From Adhaeribacter aquaticus DSM 16391 (GTDB taxonomy: Bacteria; Bacteroidota; Bacteroidia; Cytophagales; Hymenobacteraceae): 64,000 nt of DNA. The stretch spans positions 2,994,634 through 3,058,633 of the forward strand of contig NZ_KI421517.1 of NCBI RefSeq assembly GCF_000473365.1, in the 5' to 3' direction. The notes under the pieces are model-generated. The model did no database searches, was not told the DNA's origin, and saw only the letters and a program-made list of their open reading frames with translations. The translations under genes were made by a program, and so were the position numbers. Shown here piece after piece: positions 46,830 through 56,744 of the stretch. The first letter of the stretch is position 1, and every line of letters starts with the position of its first letter.

Positions 46830-49166
46830 TTAAAACCTAATTTGGGTAGCTAGCCAGAAACTCCGGCCATAGCCATCTACTCCTGAGCCGTGGGTACGGT
46901 AGGCTTTATTCCTGATGTTATGAAGTTCCATGCTTACCGAGAACCACCGATAGCTATAACCAGCATTTAAGTTTAGCAATGACCAGGCTGGGGTACCTGT
47001 ATTGGCAATGCGATTATCATCTATATCGCCCTGGGCTAAGCGGCTTTGTTTGGCCGCAAACATATATTGCGGTTGTATCCATATTCCTTGCCGTGCCCGA
47101 TAGGATAATCCCAATTTTCCATGTAAGGGTGGAATGCGACGTAAAGGCTCCTGAGCCGTAATGTTTTGGCCGTACGTGTAAACTAAGTTTCCATAAGCAG
47201 CCAGGGTGGGAGCTAACTGCCATTCAGCATCTGCTTCCAGCCCCTTTAAGTAAGCCTCCGCTACATTTTCTTTTAAATAAACCTGGTAGCCCTGAATGGA
47301 ATCGTTACCAGACCGTACCCGACCTATAATATTGGAGAGATTGCTCCGGAAGAAAGCTACCTGGCTGGAAAATCTCTTGGTCCTGGCTTTCCAGCCTAGC
47401 TCCATATTCAAAGCTTTTTCGGGCTTCAGGCTTGTATTTGGTACTTCGTACCGAAAATCAACAATACCTAAAGTACCTAAATCATCAATGTTGGGGGCCC
47501 GAAAGGAGGTATTAACCGAACTTACCAGATGATGATGGGGATGCAATTTGTATAAAGCGGAGAAACTACCTACCAGGGCAGAGGGCCGGATAGTGGAAGC
47601 TCCTAATTCCTTTTCCTTTACCGTAATGTCGAAAGCATTAAAGCGGCCTCCCGCCGATAAAACAAACTTATCTAACTCCAGGGTATGTAAAGAGAATAAA
47701 GCCAGGTTAGAAGCAGTAGAGCCATTCGGGTAAAGACCACGTTTGGCCATTCGAGTATCTGTTTTCAGGTTTATATCTTCCCGGGTACTGTTTACCTGAT
47801 CGTAATAATACTCTATTCCGGAATGGGCTTTCCAATAGGATGTTGGTTCCGAATCTATAGCCATGACGGCTCCCCAGGTATTTACTTTATCCAGCTCACT
47901 TACTAAAATAGGAGAATCATTCTTCTGACTTTTTCTGCCTTCTAAAGTTTGCTGCAGGGAACCCGTTAATGTTACCTTCCTGAACCATGGGTTATTGTGG
48001 AAAGCTTCCAAGCGAGCATAAGTTAGTTGCCGCCGTTGCGGATCGAAGTAATTATAAGCAAAGTTTTCTAACTGTACTTTATGAAATACCGGCACCTGCT
48101 TCTGCTCTAATTTTTGCCAGGCCGCTGTAAATAAGTAACGTTCGCTCAAGCGGATTTTGGCTTTCAAGTCTCCGGAAATCTGATCGTAGCCGGTTGGTTT
48201 CTGAACGCCTAAATCACCTCCGGCTACTAAATCGCCAAAGCTCCGGTAAGCTAATCCTCCTAAAAAGGCCACTTTGGTATTACTCACGCTAACTTCTGCC
48301 CGGCCACTTTTTTCCATGCCGGCACTCATATACTTGCCGTATACACTGCCATTTACGCTCAGGCTATCGGTAAATACAGGATTTTTGGTAAGGATTTGTG
48401 CTACGCCTCCCATCGCATCGCTGCCGTACTGTACAGATCCTGATCCCCGCAGAATCTCTATTTGGCTTATATTTTGTGGATCAATGGTGTTCAAATATTG
48501 GTTGGGTCCGGAACGAAAGGTGGCATTGTTTAACCGGATACCATCAATTAAGAGTAAAGTCTGCTGGCCGGTAAGTCCCCGGATGAAAGGAGAGCCACCG
48601 CCATGATTAGTTTTTTGCATCCATACACCTGTGGTGCCCATCAGGGCTTCGGGTGTGGAACGGGGAGCCCTTTGGTCCAGCTCTTTTTGGGTGATTACAG
48701 ATATTGCTTCCGGCCGGTTAAACTGATTTGTTTCATACCGCTGGGCCGTAATAACTACTGCTTTGTTTAGTTGCAAAAAGGTAGGTTTTAATGCTACCTC
48801 CATTAAGGTTTGATCAGTAGTGGTATTTAAATCAAGTGGCTCATAACCAACCCGGGTAATTCGTATTTTATAGTTACCAGGCGTTTTTGTATAAATCTCA
48901 AAGTATCCTTCCTGATTACTTACTGTGCCCAAAGTTGTATGTAACAGAACAACGGTTACACTAGGGAGAGGAGCTTTCGTATCGGCATCCAGTATTCTGC
49001 CCCGTATAGATTGCGCTGAGGCCATTCCGGTAAAACCACAAAGGAAAGAAATGATAATGCCAATTAGTAGGTAAGGTAATGCAAGCTGTAAATTAAATCG
49101 GAGGTTAAGCAAGGCTTTTAAAGATTTGAATTTTGTGTTTTGTAAGTACAATGCCAGGGGAAACAT
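46830..49166 (-). CDS. TonB-dependent outer-membrane receptor
   Basis: A 778-residue TonB-dependent receptor. The signal peptide is preceded by an unusually long N-region; the hydrophobic core is about residues 29-50 (PYLLIGIIISFLCGFTGMA) with cleavage after SAQ. Then come the carboxypeptidase-regulatory-like domain (SIRGRILDADTKAPLPSVTV), the plug (VVITAQRYETNQFNRPEAIS; SPFIRGLTGQQTLLLIDG; EILRGSGSVQYGSDAMGG) and the barrel. The FIRGL and YGSDAMGG forms resemble heme/cobalamin-type receptors, but the ligand is unresolved. The ATG at 49166 is used; a shorter start would remove part of the signal peptide's N-region. The phosphoesterase gene follows on the same strand. Confidence 0.88.
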   Translation of the reverse strand: MFPLALYLQNTKFKSLKALLNLRFNLQLALPYLLIGIIISFLCGFTGMASAQSIRGRILDADTKAPLPSVTVVLLHTTLGTVSNQEGYFEIYTKTPGNYKIRITRVGYEPLDLNTTTDQTLMEVALKPTFLQLNKAVVITAQRYETNQFNRPEAISVITQKELDQRAPRSTPEALMGTTGVWMQKTNHGGGSPFIRGLTGQQTLLLIDGIRLNNATFRSGPNQYLNTIDPQNISQIEILRGSGSVQYGSDAMGGVAQILTKNPVFTDSLSVNGSVYGKYMSAGMEKSGRAEVSVSNTKVAFLGGLAYRSFGDLVAGGDLGVQKPTGYDQISGDLKAKIRLSERYLFTAAWQKLEQKQVPVFHKVQLENFAYNYFDPQRRQLTYARLEAFHNNPWFRKVTLTGSLQQTLEGRKSQKNDSPILVSELDKVNTWGAVMAIDSEPTSYWKAHSGIEYYYDQVNSTREDINLKTDTRMAKRGLYPNGSTASNLALFSLHTLELDKFVLSAGGRFNAFDITVKEKELGASTIRPSALVGSFSALYKLHPHHHLVSSVNTSFRAPNIDDLGTLGIVDFRYEVPNTSLKPEKALNMELGWKARTKRFSSQVAFFRSNLSNIIGRVRSGNDSIQGYQVYLKENVAEAYLKGLEADAEWQLAPTLAAYGNLVYTYGQNITAQEPLRRIPPLHGKLGLSYRARQGIWIQPQYMFAAKQSRLAQGDIDDNRIANTGTPAWSLLNLNAGYSYRWFSVSMELHNIRNKAYRTHGSGVDGYGRSFWLATQIRF

Positions 49167-49283
49167 AAAGAGTTAATGCTTTGGATTATTTCTGTCGTTA
49201 TTCACCAGGCTAAAAAGTTAAGTTTCTCTTTCGGGCTATTTGAATCAACAGCTTTAACAACGCTACATCCAGCTGAAAATAAA

Positions 49284-49317
49284 AAAGGAAGAGCCTCTGG
49301 ATGGAGGCTCTTCCTTT
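49284..49317 (-). terminator. intrinsic terminator of the Oar-like receptor gene
   Basis: Perfect 14-bp stem, arms AAAGGAAGAGCCTC (49284-49297) and GAGGCTCTTCCTTT (49304-49317). On the minus strand it is followed by TTTTTTATTTTC, so it terminates transcripts of the receptor gene whose stop is at 49330. Confidence 0.88.
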
Positions 49318-49329
49318 AAATAAAACAAA

Positions 49330-52300
49330 TTAGAAAGAATAACGGGCTCCTATCTGTATCTGGTAAGGGTTTCCGTTTAAGCCAGATACCCCAGCCGATC
49401 TGTTCACGTTGTAAATGAATTGTTCAGCAGTAGGATTAAAGCTTCTGATGGTATACAGGTTTTGCTTGCCAAGATTGTGGCCAACACCCCAGTTCTTGTT
49501 CAGCAGGTTTCCTACGTTGAAAGCATCAACTGAAAGTTCTAGACCATGATTACGAACCATTTTGATGCGTTTAGCAATTCTAAGGTCAAATGCTCCGTAG
49601 AACTCATTTATACCGCCATTACGCTCGGCAATTTGACCCATGTTACGGTTGATATAATCTTTAATGCTTTGCTCAGCATTTGGATTGTCAAGAATGGTCT
49701 GGATGCCAGTACGCAGGTATTCTGGTACTGAAGGATCGTTAGGATCATAGATGTAAGCCAAGTCATTAGAGTTAACAAAATCACCATTCATGTTGCCGCC
49801 TACTGCCATAGAATAGCGCGTTCCACCAATACCTGAATAGCGTAACCCGATTGTGGTGCCCCAAAAGCTTGGCGCTGTACCATAGACTACCACCTTGTTA
49901 CGGAAATGGTTATCTGCATAACTCATCTTAGTCAGGTCTCTTGGGTCATCTTTTACCATTAAAGCTAAAGTGGCAGTATTGGCTACGTTTCCATTATAAG
50001 AAGTATTGTCTCTGGAGTCGTTCCAGGTATAAGAAGCTGTAATTTGCCCGTCTCTGAAATACCGGTAGGTACCATCTATTACTATGGCATATTGGTTTTT
50101 TCTACCTTCACTGTTTAACTCCAGCACTCGTCCTACCTGATTCGTTTTGCGGCTGTTCAGCCAGTTGGTAGCTCCGTTTCTGGTGTTAATGGTTGAAGCC
50201 GGTACATAAACACCGCGATTTGCTTCTTCTTCAATTGTGAAATAAGGATCTTCCACCATATTGCGGTCAACGTACATATAGTTATTACGAGCCCAGGCTG
50301 CAAACCCGCTTACGCCTACCCGCAGGTTGTCGTTGAAAAAGTGGTTAAGGGAAAAGTTTGTTTTATAAACAACCGGTACCTTGGCGTCTTTGTGGTTGGT
50401 ATTAATGGTTAATAATCTTTCAACACCCGGATTGTTAAATAACTCGGCACCAGGTGCAGTGGCTGGGTTTTCGCGGTAGCCAGGGAAATTTGGCGATGGT
50501 ACCAAAGCTCCTTGTAATTCAACGGAAGCCACCCGGGTGCCGTCAAACAACATGTTGTTGATCATGGAGTAAGGGTTTAAGGCAGAACCAAATACACCAC
50601 CTCCGAAACGAATGATATTTTTACGTTCTTCTCTCACGTCCCAGGTAAACTGTACGCGTGGTTGCAGCTGGGTAGTTTTAATTACATTATCGGTACGGAT
50701 ACCCAACTCATCGAAAACCACCTGGCTGAAATTAGCTTTGTTCAGGTAACGGGTGTCATCAAGCCGCAAACCAGCAGTCATTTCCAGACCACGCGCTAGT
50801 TTGGTGTCCATTTGGCCATATATGCCTGAACTTAAAGAATTTACTACATTGCTTGGGTCTTCCAGTAGGTTAATCTCTCTGGCGTAACGGTAGGGTGTCT
50901 GGTTATTAAAGTTTTCTAAACCGGTGAAGAAGAAACGGCCGTTCATTTCACTGCCGTAAAGCGAATGCATCCGGTTATACATCATATCTAAACCAAAAGT
51001 AAAATTGAATTTACCAGTATTGTAGTATACATTGTTTACCAACTGTAATACGTCGCCCTTAAACCATTCCGGAGAAAAACGTTGGCCACCTATCTGAATA
51101 GAATTAAAGTAAGTATTTGAGCCTGAAACCGATTCTACGTTTTCAATAATTGCACGCGGAATACCGGCAGCGGGAAGTTCCGGGCTTGGAATAACAGCTT
51201 CGTATTGGTGGAAATGCTGTACCTTTAGTTCATTTGTTATTTTAGGGTTCAGGATAGTCCGTAATGACATCATTAAACTGTTATCAAATTTCTTCCGGTC
51301 GATGTACGATTCCAGGGCATTAATACCCGAGTTGTCGCCTTCCGATAACATATCGTTTTCGCGAACCAGGTTGTTCCGTACCGTCAATAGATTCTTGGAG
51401 TTTAACTGCCAGTCAATTTTTGCAAAAAAGGCGTCGGTTCCTTTCTTTTTGCCGAATTGACCGAACTGTGGATTATTCGAAACACCGTATTTTGCCCGGG
51501 CAATATCCAGGAAATTATCCAGCGTTTCTTGCGTTACCCGGTTGGCAGCTTCATCTGCAGGCGATTGAATATTGCCTATATAAACCGGCCGGGAGTCAGC
51601 TTGATGATCCCAGGCTACGAAGAAATGGGCTTTATCTTTAATAATAGGTCCACCTAATGAAAAACCATATTGGTTAGTGGAGAAATCCTGCAGTCTTTTG
51701 TTTCCTCTTAAATCATAAGGGCTTGAAAGCCAATCGGTACGCGTGAAATTAAAGGCGCTTCCCGATAGCGTGTTCGTGCCAGATTTAGTAACGGTGCTAA
51801 TGGTACCGCCGCCACTGCGACCCATTGTTACATCATATTCATTGGTTACTACTTTAAATTCACGAATCGCTTCCATGGAAATAGAGTAAGCGCTTGAGGT
51901 ACCACCGCCAGCAATAGTGCCGCGCGAGGTCATACCATCCACAGTAAAGTTAGTAGAGGAAGCAAGCTGGCCACCCAGGCTCGTGCCGTTACTCAGCGGT
52001 GAAAGGTCTATCAGGGAGGTGAAATTTCGGCCATTTACCGGTAATTTGGCAATATCCTTAGCGGTAACGGGGGTAGAGGCTCCTAAATTTGGAACACTGT
52101 TCTTCAGGGTATTGCCCGTAATTTCAACAGCTTGCAGTTCGGTGCCGCTGCTTACAATTTCGAAATTTACTCTCAGCAGGTCGCCCTGATTTAGGGCATA
52201 ACCGGTTTTCTTTTGTGTTGCATAGCCTATATAGGAAACGGTAATAGAATAAGGCGATCCTAAAGGTAACTGTTTAATAATGTAATCGCCATTAACGTCA

Positions 52301-52488
52301 GTTGCAGTGCCAGCCTGAAATCCGGTTGATTCATTTCTAACCAAAACCGTAGCACCTATGATCGGGCCAGCTTTAAATTCGGTCACTTTTCCAATAATTG
52401 TTGCTTCGTTACCTTGTCCGTATAAAGGCAACCAGGAAGTAATTAAGAGCGCAAGCAACATAATACATCCAGTAAATAATTGTTTCAT
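49330..52488 (-). CDS. Oar-like TonB-dependent outer-membrane protein
   Basis: A 1052-residue outer-membrane protein. The signal peptide MKQLFTGCIMLLALLITSWL ends before GQGNEATII. A carboxypeptidase-regulatory/Cna-B-like domain covers about 27-115. The plug-like region has LPVNGRNFTSLIDLSPLSNG, NFTVDGMTSRGT and GRSGGGTISTVTKSGTN, the signature of the Oar/OmpA-related family first described in Myxococcus, in which the plug binds exported proteins or large ligands. A long beta-barrel ends in IQIGARYSF, a C-terminal aromatic outer-membrane signal. It is transcribed alone and ends at its own terminator at 49284. Confidence 0.9.
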   Translation of the reverse strand: MKQLFTGCIMLLALLITSWLPLYGQGNEATIIGKVTEFKAGPIIGATVLVRNESTGFQAGTATDVNGDYIIKQLPLGSPYSITVSYIGYATQKKTGYALNQGDLLRVNFEIVSSGTELQAVEITGNTLKNSVPNLGASTPVTAKDIAKLPVNGRNFTSLIDLSPLSNGTSLGGQLASSTNFTVDGMTSRGTIAGGGTSSAYSISMEAIREFKVVTNEYDVTMGRSGGGTISTVTKSGTNTLSGSAFNFTRTDWLSSPYDLRGNKRLQDFSTNQYGFSLGGPIIKDKAHFFVAWDHQADSRPVYIGNIQSPADEAANRVTQETLDNFLDIARAKYGVSNNPQFGQFGKKKGTDAFFAKIDWQLNSKNLLTVRNNLVRENDMLSEGDNSGINALESYIDRKKFDNSLMMSLRTILNPKITNELKVQHFHQYEAVIPSPELPAAGIPRAIIENVESVSGSNTYFNSIQIGGQRFSPEWFKGDVLQLVNNVYYNTGKFNFTFGLDMMYNRMHSLYGSEMNGRFFFTGLENFNNQTPYRYAREINLLEDPSNVVNSLSSGIYGQMDTKLARGLEMTAGLRLDDTRYLNKANFSQVVFDELGIRTDNVIKTTQLQPRVQFTWDVREERKNIIRFGGGVFGSALNPYSMINNMLFDGTRVASVELQGALVPSPNFPGYRENPATAPGAELFNNPGVERLLTINTNHKDAKVPVVYKTNFSLNHFFNDNLRVGVSGFAAWARNNYMYVDRNMVEDPYFTIEEEANRGVYVPASTINTRNGATNWLNSRKTNQVGRVLELNSEGRKNQYAIVIDGTYRYFRDGQITASYTWNDSRDNTSYNGNVANTATLALMVKDDPRDLTKMSYADNHFRNKVVVYGTAPSFWGTTIGLRYSGIGGTRYSMAVGGNMNGDFVNSNDLAYIYDPNDPSVPEYLRTGIQTILDNPNAEQSIKDYINRNMGQIAERNGGINEFYGAFDLRIAKRIKMVRNHGLELSVDAFNVGNLLNKNWGVGHNLGKQNLYTIRSFNPTAEQFIYNVNRSAGVSGLNGNPYQIQIGARYSF

Positions 52489-53072
52489 TTTTTGTTGGTT
52501 AAATGATTTTGTTGGATAAATGAGTATTTGTTTTAATAAAATCAGGTTAATTTTTCTTTTAACATTTCCACCAGGTCGGGTGTGGTGGTTTTTAAAAGGA
52601 TAGAATGGGTTAATTCATAGTAAAGCCCGAATGCTTTTAACAGTACAAAGTGGCGCTGTTTTGAAATGTACCGGTAAGCATTAGTTTAGGTAAGAGATGT
52701 TATTAAATCGATTAAACCTGTTTTTATGCTCGCAAAGCTAGGGTGGCAATGTTAAGGGGGTATTAAGCCTAAATTAACATACTATTTCTTTTTACAATAA
52801 TAATCAGGGTTGCCGTTTTGTCTGGTTAGACTGCGCGGGAGTAGAAGGAATTATTGTATCTGATGTAGCTTAGAAGTAAAATTATTTACTTCTGTAGTCT
52901 GAGGTTTGGATAGCAGGTTTTTCACCCTCAGATAGTTGGTAGCAAAAAGTAAGACTCTAATATTCGTGAAACCTATGGTTTTACTAAATTAGGATTGTAA
53001 ACTTGACTAATTAAAACATACTAGCTTTTATACCCAATTTATCATCTTCGTTACCTAAGTTCCCAATGAACA
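52489..53072. other. intergenic region upstream of the Oar-like gene
   Basis: 584 bases of AT-rich DNA between the divergent Oar-like and HEPN-like genes. It must hold promoters for both, but no complete Bacteroidota promoter match, RNA gene or strong hairpin was found. Confidence 0.4.
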
Positions 53073-53615
53073 ATGGAAAACAAGTCAAATAAAAATTGAG
53101 GAGAAGAACTATTAAAAGTATATCTAGAAGATATTGATAAGGAGGCTTTGATTATACTTAAGGGACATCTTATTTTGGAGGAAAGACTCAATTATATTCT
53201 TGAAAACTTTGTCCATCATGGAGGATTTTTAGAAAATGCAAGGCTTTCCTTTTATCAAAAAATCCAAAATGCTAAATCAATGTCCATTAAGGAGGAAAAT
53301 AATTCTGTTTGGAAAATCATAGAAAGTTTTAACTCATTAAGGAATGATATTGCTCATAGACTAGATATTAATAAAAGGGAAGAGAAAATTAAGAGTTTAG
53401 CAAAATTATACTGGGTGCAAGTGGAATTAGATCCAGAAAAGGATGATTGGATGAATAAGGATACTAATACTTTATTAGCGGGTATTATTGCTTATTTGAT
53501 AGGCTTTTTAACTGGTTTTGAGAACGAGATTGATAGATTCAGGAGTTTATTTGATTTATTAGTTAAATCAGAAAAAGGACTTTCAGAAAGTTCATCCAAT
53601 AATAAAACTACATAA
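53073..53615 (+). pseudogene. HEPN-like protein gene with an in-frame TGA near its start
   Basis: Read from the ATG at 53073 the frame gives MENKSNKN, a TGA stop at 53097-53099, then GEELLKVYLEDIDKEALIILK and continues open to the TAA at 53613-53615. The protein after the stop (172 codons) is helical and contains SLRNDIAHRLD, an Rx4H HEPN-ribonuclease motif with the polar Asn next to Arg. Many HEPN-like homologues start with an ExLLKxYLE segment, so the TGA was probably TGG (Trp). If translation restarts downstream (TTG at 53148), a shortened 155-residue protein lacking ~25 residues results. No nucleotidyltransferase partner is adjacent. It may be a broken or readthrough-dependent gene. Confidence 0.55.
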
Positions 53616-54365
53616 TCTTAATAAAGCTTAGCAGCTTATTCTTACAAAAGCCAATCAATATGATTAGTTAAAGAACTTTGTTATTTATATAATTTGCTTA
53701 CCTCGCTCAAAGCTTTACATTTTAAGCGATTCGAAATGTTCGCAAACCAAATTGCAGTAGTGTTAGACTGCTCATACCAATTAGTTGGGAAAAGAGGGAT
53801 AATACTTTCTGAACGATACCTCGTGTATCGAACCACAAATGAGCAAGGGTGAAGAATTTTTAAGATTAGCCCCGCAGCTGAGAATTTATAGTTTAAATCT
53901 GATAATGAGAGTTTCGACTTTATAGAAAATGAAGAATCTGAAGGAGAAATAAAAAAACACATTTTAAAAAGAAATAGAATCATCCCCTCAGGTGTCCCCT
54001 GAAAAGCAAAAAGCCTTGTAAAAATTTGATTTACAAGGCTTCTTTATATGTTTAAGTGTACCCTCTGACGGACTTATATCGGACTTTTTTGTAGAAGATT
54101 TGGAAAATATTATTCTGTTTTAGGATGACAATGAATACCTTTTAATGTAAAAAAAGCTAGTTTCTATCAAATAAGTATTTGAATTTCCTGTTTCGATTAG
54201 CTATCTTCCTTTTCATTCATAGCAGCGACACCAAAATGCCTGTAACTAACCGCAAGGCAGTTTTGATTCTTTGAATAGCTGTTTCCCATTACAAGTTTGC
54301 CAGTTCCCTTATCCTAGTTTTAGAAAACTTGGCAACTACAATTAACTTTCATTCTTCTGCTGTAT
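53616..54365. other. gene-free or decayed region after the HEPN-like gene
   Basis: 750 bases between the HEPN-like gene and the end of the lipoprotein hydrolase gene. It contains a 100-codon ATG-started frame on the minus strand (53681-53983) with no recognisable features, and short plus-strand frames interrupted by stops. Neither looks like a real gene. A terminator-type hairpin lies at 54011-54041. Confidence 0.4.
54011..54041 (-). terminator. intrinsic terminator hairpin
   Basis: Perfect 12-bp stem, AAGCCTTGTAAA (54011-54022) and TTTACAAGGCTT (54030-54041). On the minus strand it is followed by TTTGCTTTTC. It probably ends leftward transcription from the hydrolase gene at 54366, although 320 bases lie between. 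On the plus strand only a weak T-run follows. Confidence 0.65.
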
Positions 54366-55475
54366 TTATCTTGCTATCCACCATTTCGTTGTTGGCGTTA
54401 TTCCCGGTATCACTTTCTCCCCCATAATGGGGGTTACAATTTCTATGTTATTTTGTGAGGCCAAATCGGCCACCATGTTAATGGATTCATCCCAAGGATG
54501 TAACGCTAGGTCAAAGGTCGAGTAGTGAATAGGGAATAGGAGCTTTGCACCAATTTCCTGGGTAGCTTTAATGGCCTGTTCTGGGAAAAGGTGCGTATTT
54601 GGCCATCCATTGTTCCAGGCATCTATCTCCATAAAAGCCAGGTCAAATGGGCCGTACTTCCTGCCTATTTCCTTAAAATGGTCGTCATACCCCGTATCGC
54701 CACTCCAATAAAGATTCTTCTTTTCTCCTTTAATAACATAGGAGGCCCACAACGTTTTATTTTTGTCGTTATAACTTCTTCCCGAATAATGTACCGTTGG
54801 GCAAGCGGTTATTTGTATTGGGCCGTGGGTTACAGATTGGTGCCAGCCAAGCTCTGTAACTTTATTTTGGGGAACACCCCAGCTTTTTAATCTAGCTCCT
54901 ACCGCTAATGGTGCGATGAACTGTATGTTCTTATCCGCCAAAAATTTAATGGTTTCCGCTTCCAGATGGTCATAGTGATCATGGGTAATTATGACAATAT
55001 CAATATCCGGGAGTTCTTCCCGCCGCAAAGGGGATGGGCTCATTCTTCTGGCAATTATAGGTAAGGGGCCTGCATTTTCGAATATCGGATCAATTAAAAT
55101 ACGATATCCATCCAGCTCAATAATAGCGGTAGAATGTCCTAACCAATAAGCAGCATAAGCAGAAGGTACCTCCGGAAAATCCTTTTTTGTGAGTACCTGT
55201 TTCGGTAGTTCGAATTTCGGGGCATTAGGCGATTTTTTAAAGAACCTCCCAAACCCAGGATTACCGCCAGTTGTTTTTTCAGGAAAAGAAACTATTTCTT
55301 TAGGGCTTACAAACTCATCTTTCCCGGGCGAATAATAGGAGAGTTTGGCATATTCTTTTTTGCGCTCGTCACCGGAGTTTAATTTACCAATTTGGTTATT
55401 TATATAGCAACCGGTTACGCTTAAAGCCAGGATTATTGCTATAACTAAAAAGGATAAACTATATTTCCTTTTCAT
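54366..55475 (-). CDS. MBL-fold metallohydrolase lipoprotein (UlaG/NAPE-PLD-like)
   Basis: A 369-residue lipoprotein. The ATG at 55475 gives signal peptide MKRKYSLSFLVIAIILALSV with lipobox VTGC; longer starts at 55487 or 55493 are possible but less typical. The metallo-beta-lactamase fold has WLGHSTAIIELDGYRILIDP, the metal motif THDHYDHL, HYSGR with a further His, SGDTGYDDHF, AFMEIDAW and the last His in LFPIHYSTF. The overall pattern resembles NAPE-PLD and UlaG-type enzymes that hydrolyse phosphodiesters or lactones. It is located on the periplasmic side. A Tat-exported aldo/keto reductase starts 101 bases upstream-side on the same strand. Confidence 0.87.
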   Translation of the reverse strand: MKRKYSLSFLVIAIILALSVTGCYINNQIGKLNSGDERKKEYAKLSYYSPGKDEFVSPKEIVSFPEKTTGGNPGFGRFFKKSPNAPKFELPKQVLTKKDFPEVPSAYAAYWLGHSTAIIELDGYRILIDPIFENAGPLPIIARRMSPSPLRREELPDIDIVIITHDHYDHLEAETIKFLADKNIQFIAPLAVGARLKSWGVPQNKVTELGWHQSVTHGPIQITACPTVHYSGRSYNDKNKTLWASYVIKGEKKNLYWSGDTGYDDHFKEIGRKYGPFDLAFMEIDAWNNGWPNTHLFPEQAIKATQEIGAKLLFPIHYSTFDLALHPWDESINMVADLASQNNIEIVTPIMGEKVIPGITPTTKWWIAR

Positions 55476-55575
55476 ACTGAAATTCATACGCATTCTGTGC
55501 TTTTTTGAAATGGAGCCGTCCAATGAAGTTTGAACAGCTTTCTGGATGATAACAAGGATTGTTCTTGAGCAGGCA

Positions 55576-56718
55576 TTAAGCTATTTTGGGTTCAGGAGCA
55601 TTGTTTGCTATTAGTTTTTCTTTTTTCAGTTCCTGCCAGAAAGCTTTTGGAATAACAGTTTTCATGGAGGCTACATTGGCTGCCGCCTGTTGTGCGCTGC
55701 TGGCTCCTGGGATAACGGAGGTGACAATGGCAGGAGCTGCACAAAACTGTAAGGCAGCGGTGCGCAAATCTACCTGATGCTTTGTAGCAATGGCCATTAG
55801 CTTTTGGCGTTTGGCCAGGTGTTTCTCCGGAATGTTGTTGCTGTAGTTGTAGCGGTCCTTACCCGCCAGGAAGCCAGAATTGAGGGGGGCGCCCGATACA
55901 ATAGTAACATTCTTTTTCTCACAGGCCGGGAACAGCCGGTTCAGGGCGTCCTCGTGCTCAATCAGGGAGTATTGGGTGGCAGAAAGCATAATGTTAGGGT
56001 CAGCCACTTCCATCGCTTTTAATATAGGCTCAATCCGGTTTACACCCATTCCCCAGGCCTTGATGATGCCTTCTTCCCGCATCTTCGTCAATTCGGGCAT
56101 GGCTCCTTTCCGGGCCTGCTCAAAGTACTCAGTCCACTTTTCTCCCATATTACCATTATCCGGCGACAGGTCGTGAATGAATACGATGTCGATACTGGAT
56201 AGGCCCAGGCGTTGCAAGCTGTCTTCTACTGATTTCCGCACACCTTGGGCAGAGTAATCGTACTTAAATTTAGCATTGAGCTTTCCTTTCCAGATGTCGT
56301 TAGGGTTAACCTTAAAGTTAGGGTCTGGCTCAAATACACGGCCTATTTTGGTGGAAAGAATATAATCTTCCCTGTTTTTGCCATAAAGAAAAAGACCCAT
56401 CCGGCGTTCGCTTAACCCGTAGCCATAGAAAGGGGAAGTATCGAAATAACGAACGCCACCATTCCAGGCGGCTTCCATCGCCTTTTCTATTGCTTCGTTG
56501 CTGTTAATATGAAAAGCATTGCCGGCTGCTACTCCTCCCAGGCCGAATTTGGCAGGAAGCCGGTAGCCTAACAAAGTTTTTTCAGATAAAGGACTGTTCT
56601 GTATGGTTGTATCACTGCTTCTTTGCGCAGCGCCGATGGCTGAGGTTAGGGCAGGAGCGAAGGTGGCTGCTGCCGTAGTTAGGGCAGCCTTCGATATAAA
56701 GTTTCTTCGTGATAACAT
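55576..56718 (-). CDS. aldo/keto reductase with Tat signal
   Basis: A 380-residue oxidoreductase of the aldo/keto reductase superfamily. It carries a twin-arginine signal MLSRRNFISKAALTTAAATF, so the folded, NADP-loaded protein is exported. The catalytic residues are in place: Asp93 and Tyr98 in FDTSPFYGYGLSE, Lys124 in LSTKIGR and His in FIHDLSPD. The pattern matches D-threo-aldose 1-dehydrogenase/pyridoxal dehydrogenase-type enzymes, which oxidise sugars such as L-fucose; the substrate here is unknown. It lies 101 bases upstream of the metallohydrolase on the same strand. A decayed stretch of coding sequence sits immediately behind its start. Confidence 0.9.
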   Translation of the reverse strand: MLSRRNFISKAALTTAAATFAPALTSAIGAAQRSSDTTIQNSPLSEKTLLGYRLPAKFGLGGVAAGNAFHINSNEAIEKAMEAAWNGGVRYFDTSPFYGYGLSERRMGLFLYGKNREDYILSTKIGRVFEPDPNFKVNPNDIWKGKLNAKFKYDYSAQGVRKSVEDSLQRLGLSSIDIVFIHDLSPDNGNMGEKWTEYFEQARKGAMPELTKMREEGIIKAWGMGVNRIEPILKAMEVADPNIMLSATQYSLIEHEDALNRLFPACEKKNVTIVSGAPLNSGFLAGKDRYNYSNNIPEKHLAKRQKLMAIATKHQVDLRTAALQFCAAPAIVTSVIPGASSAQQAAANVASMKTVIPKAFWQELKKEKLIANNAPEPKIA

Positions 56719-56744
56719 AGTTTTAGGGCATTCCGGTTGCCTGT

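Noticed and set aside
53681-53983. 100-codon open frame on the minus strand after the HEPN-like gene
   Set aside because: No recognisable motif, odd composition and it lies in a region with stop-interrupted frames on the other strand; more likely chance or decayed DNA.
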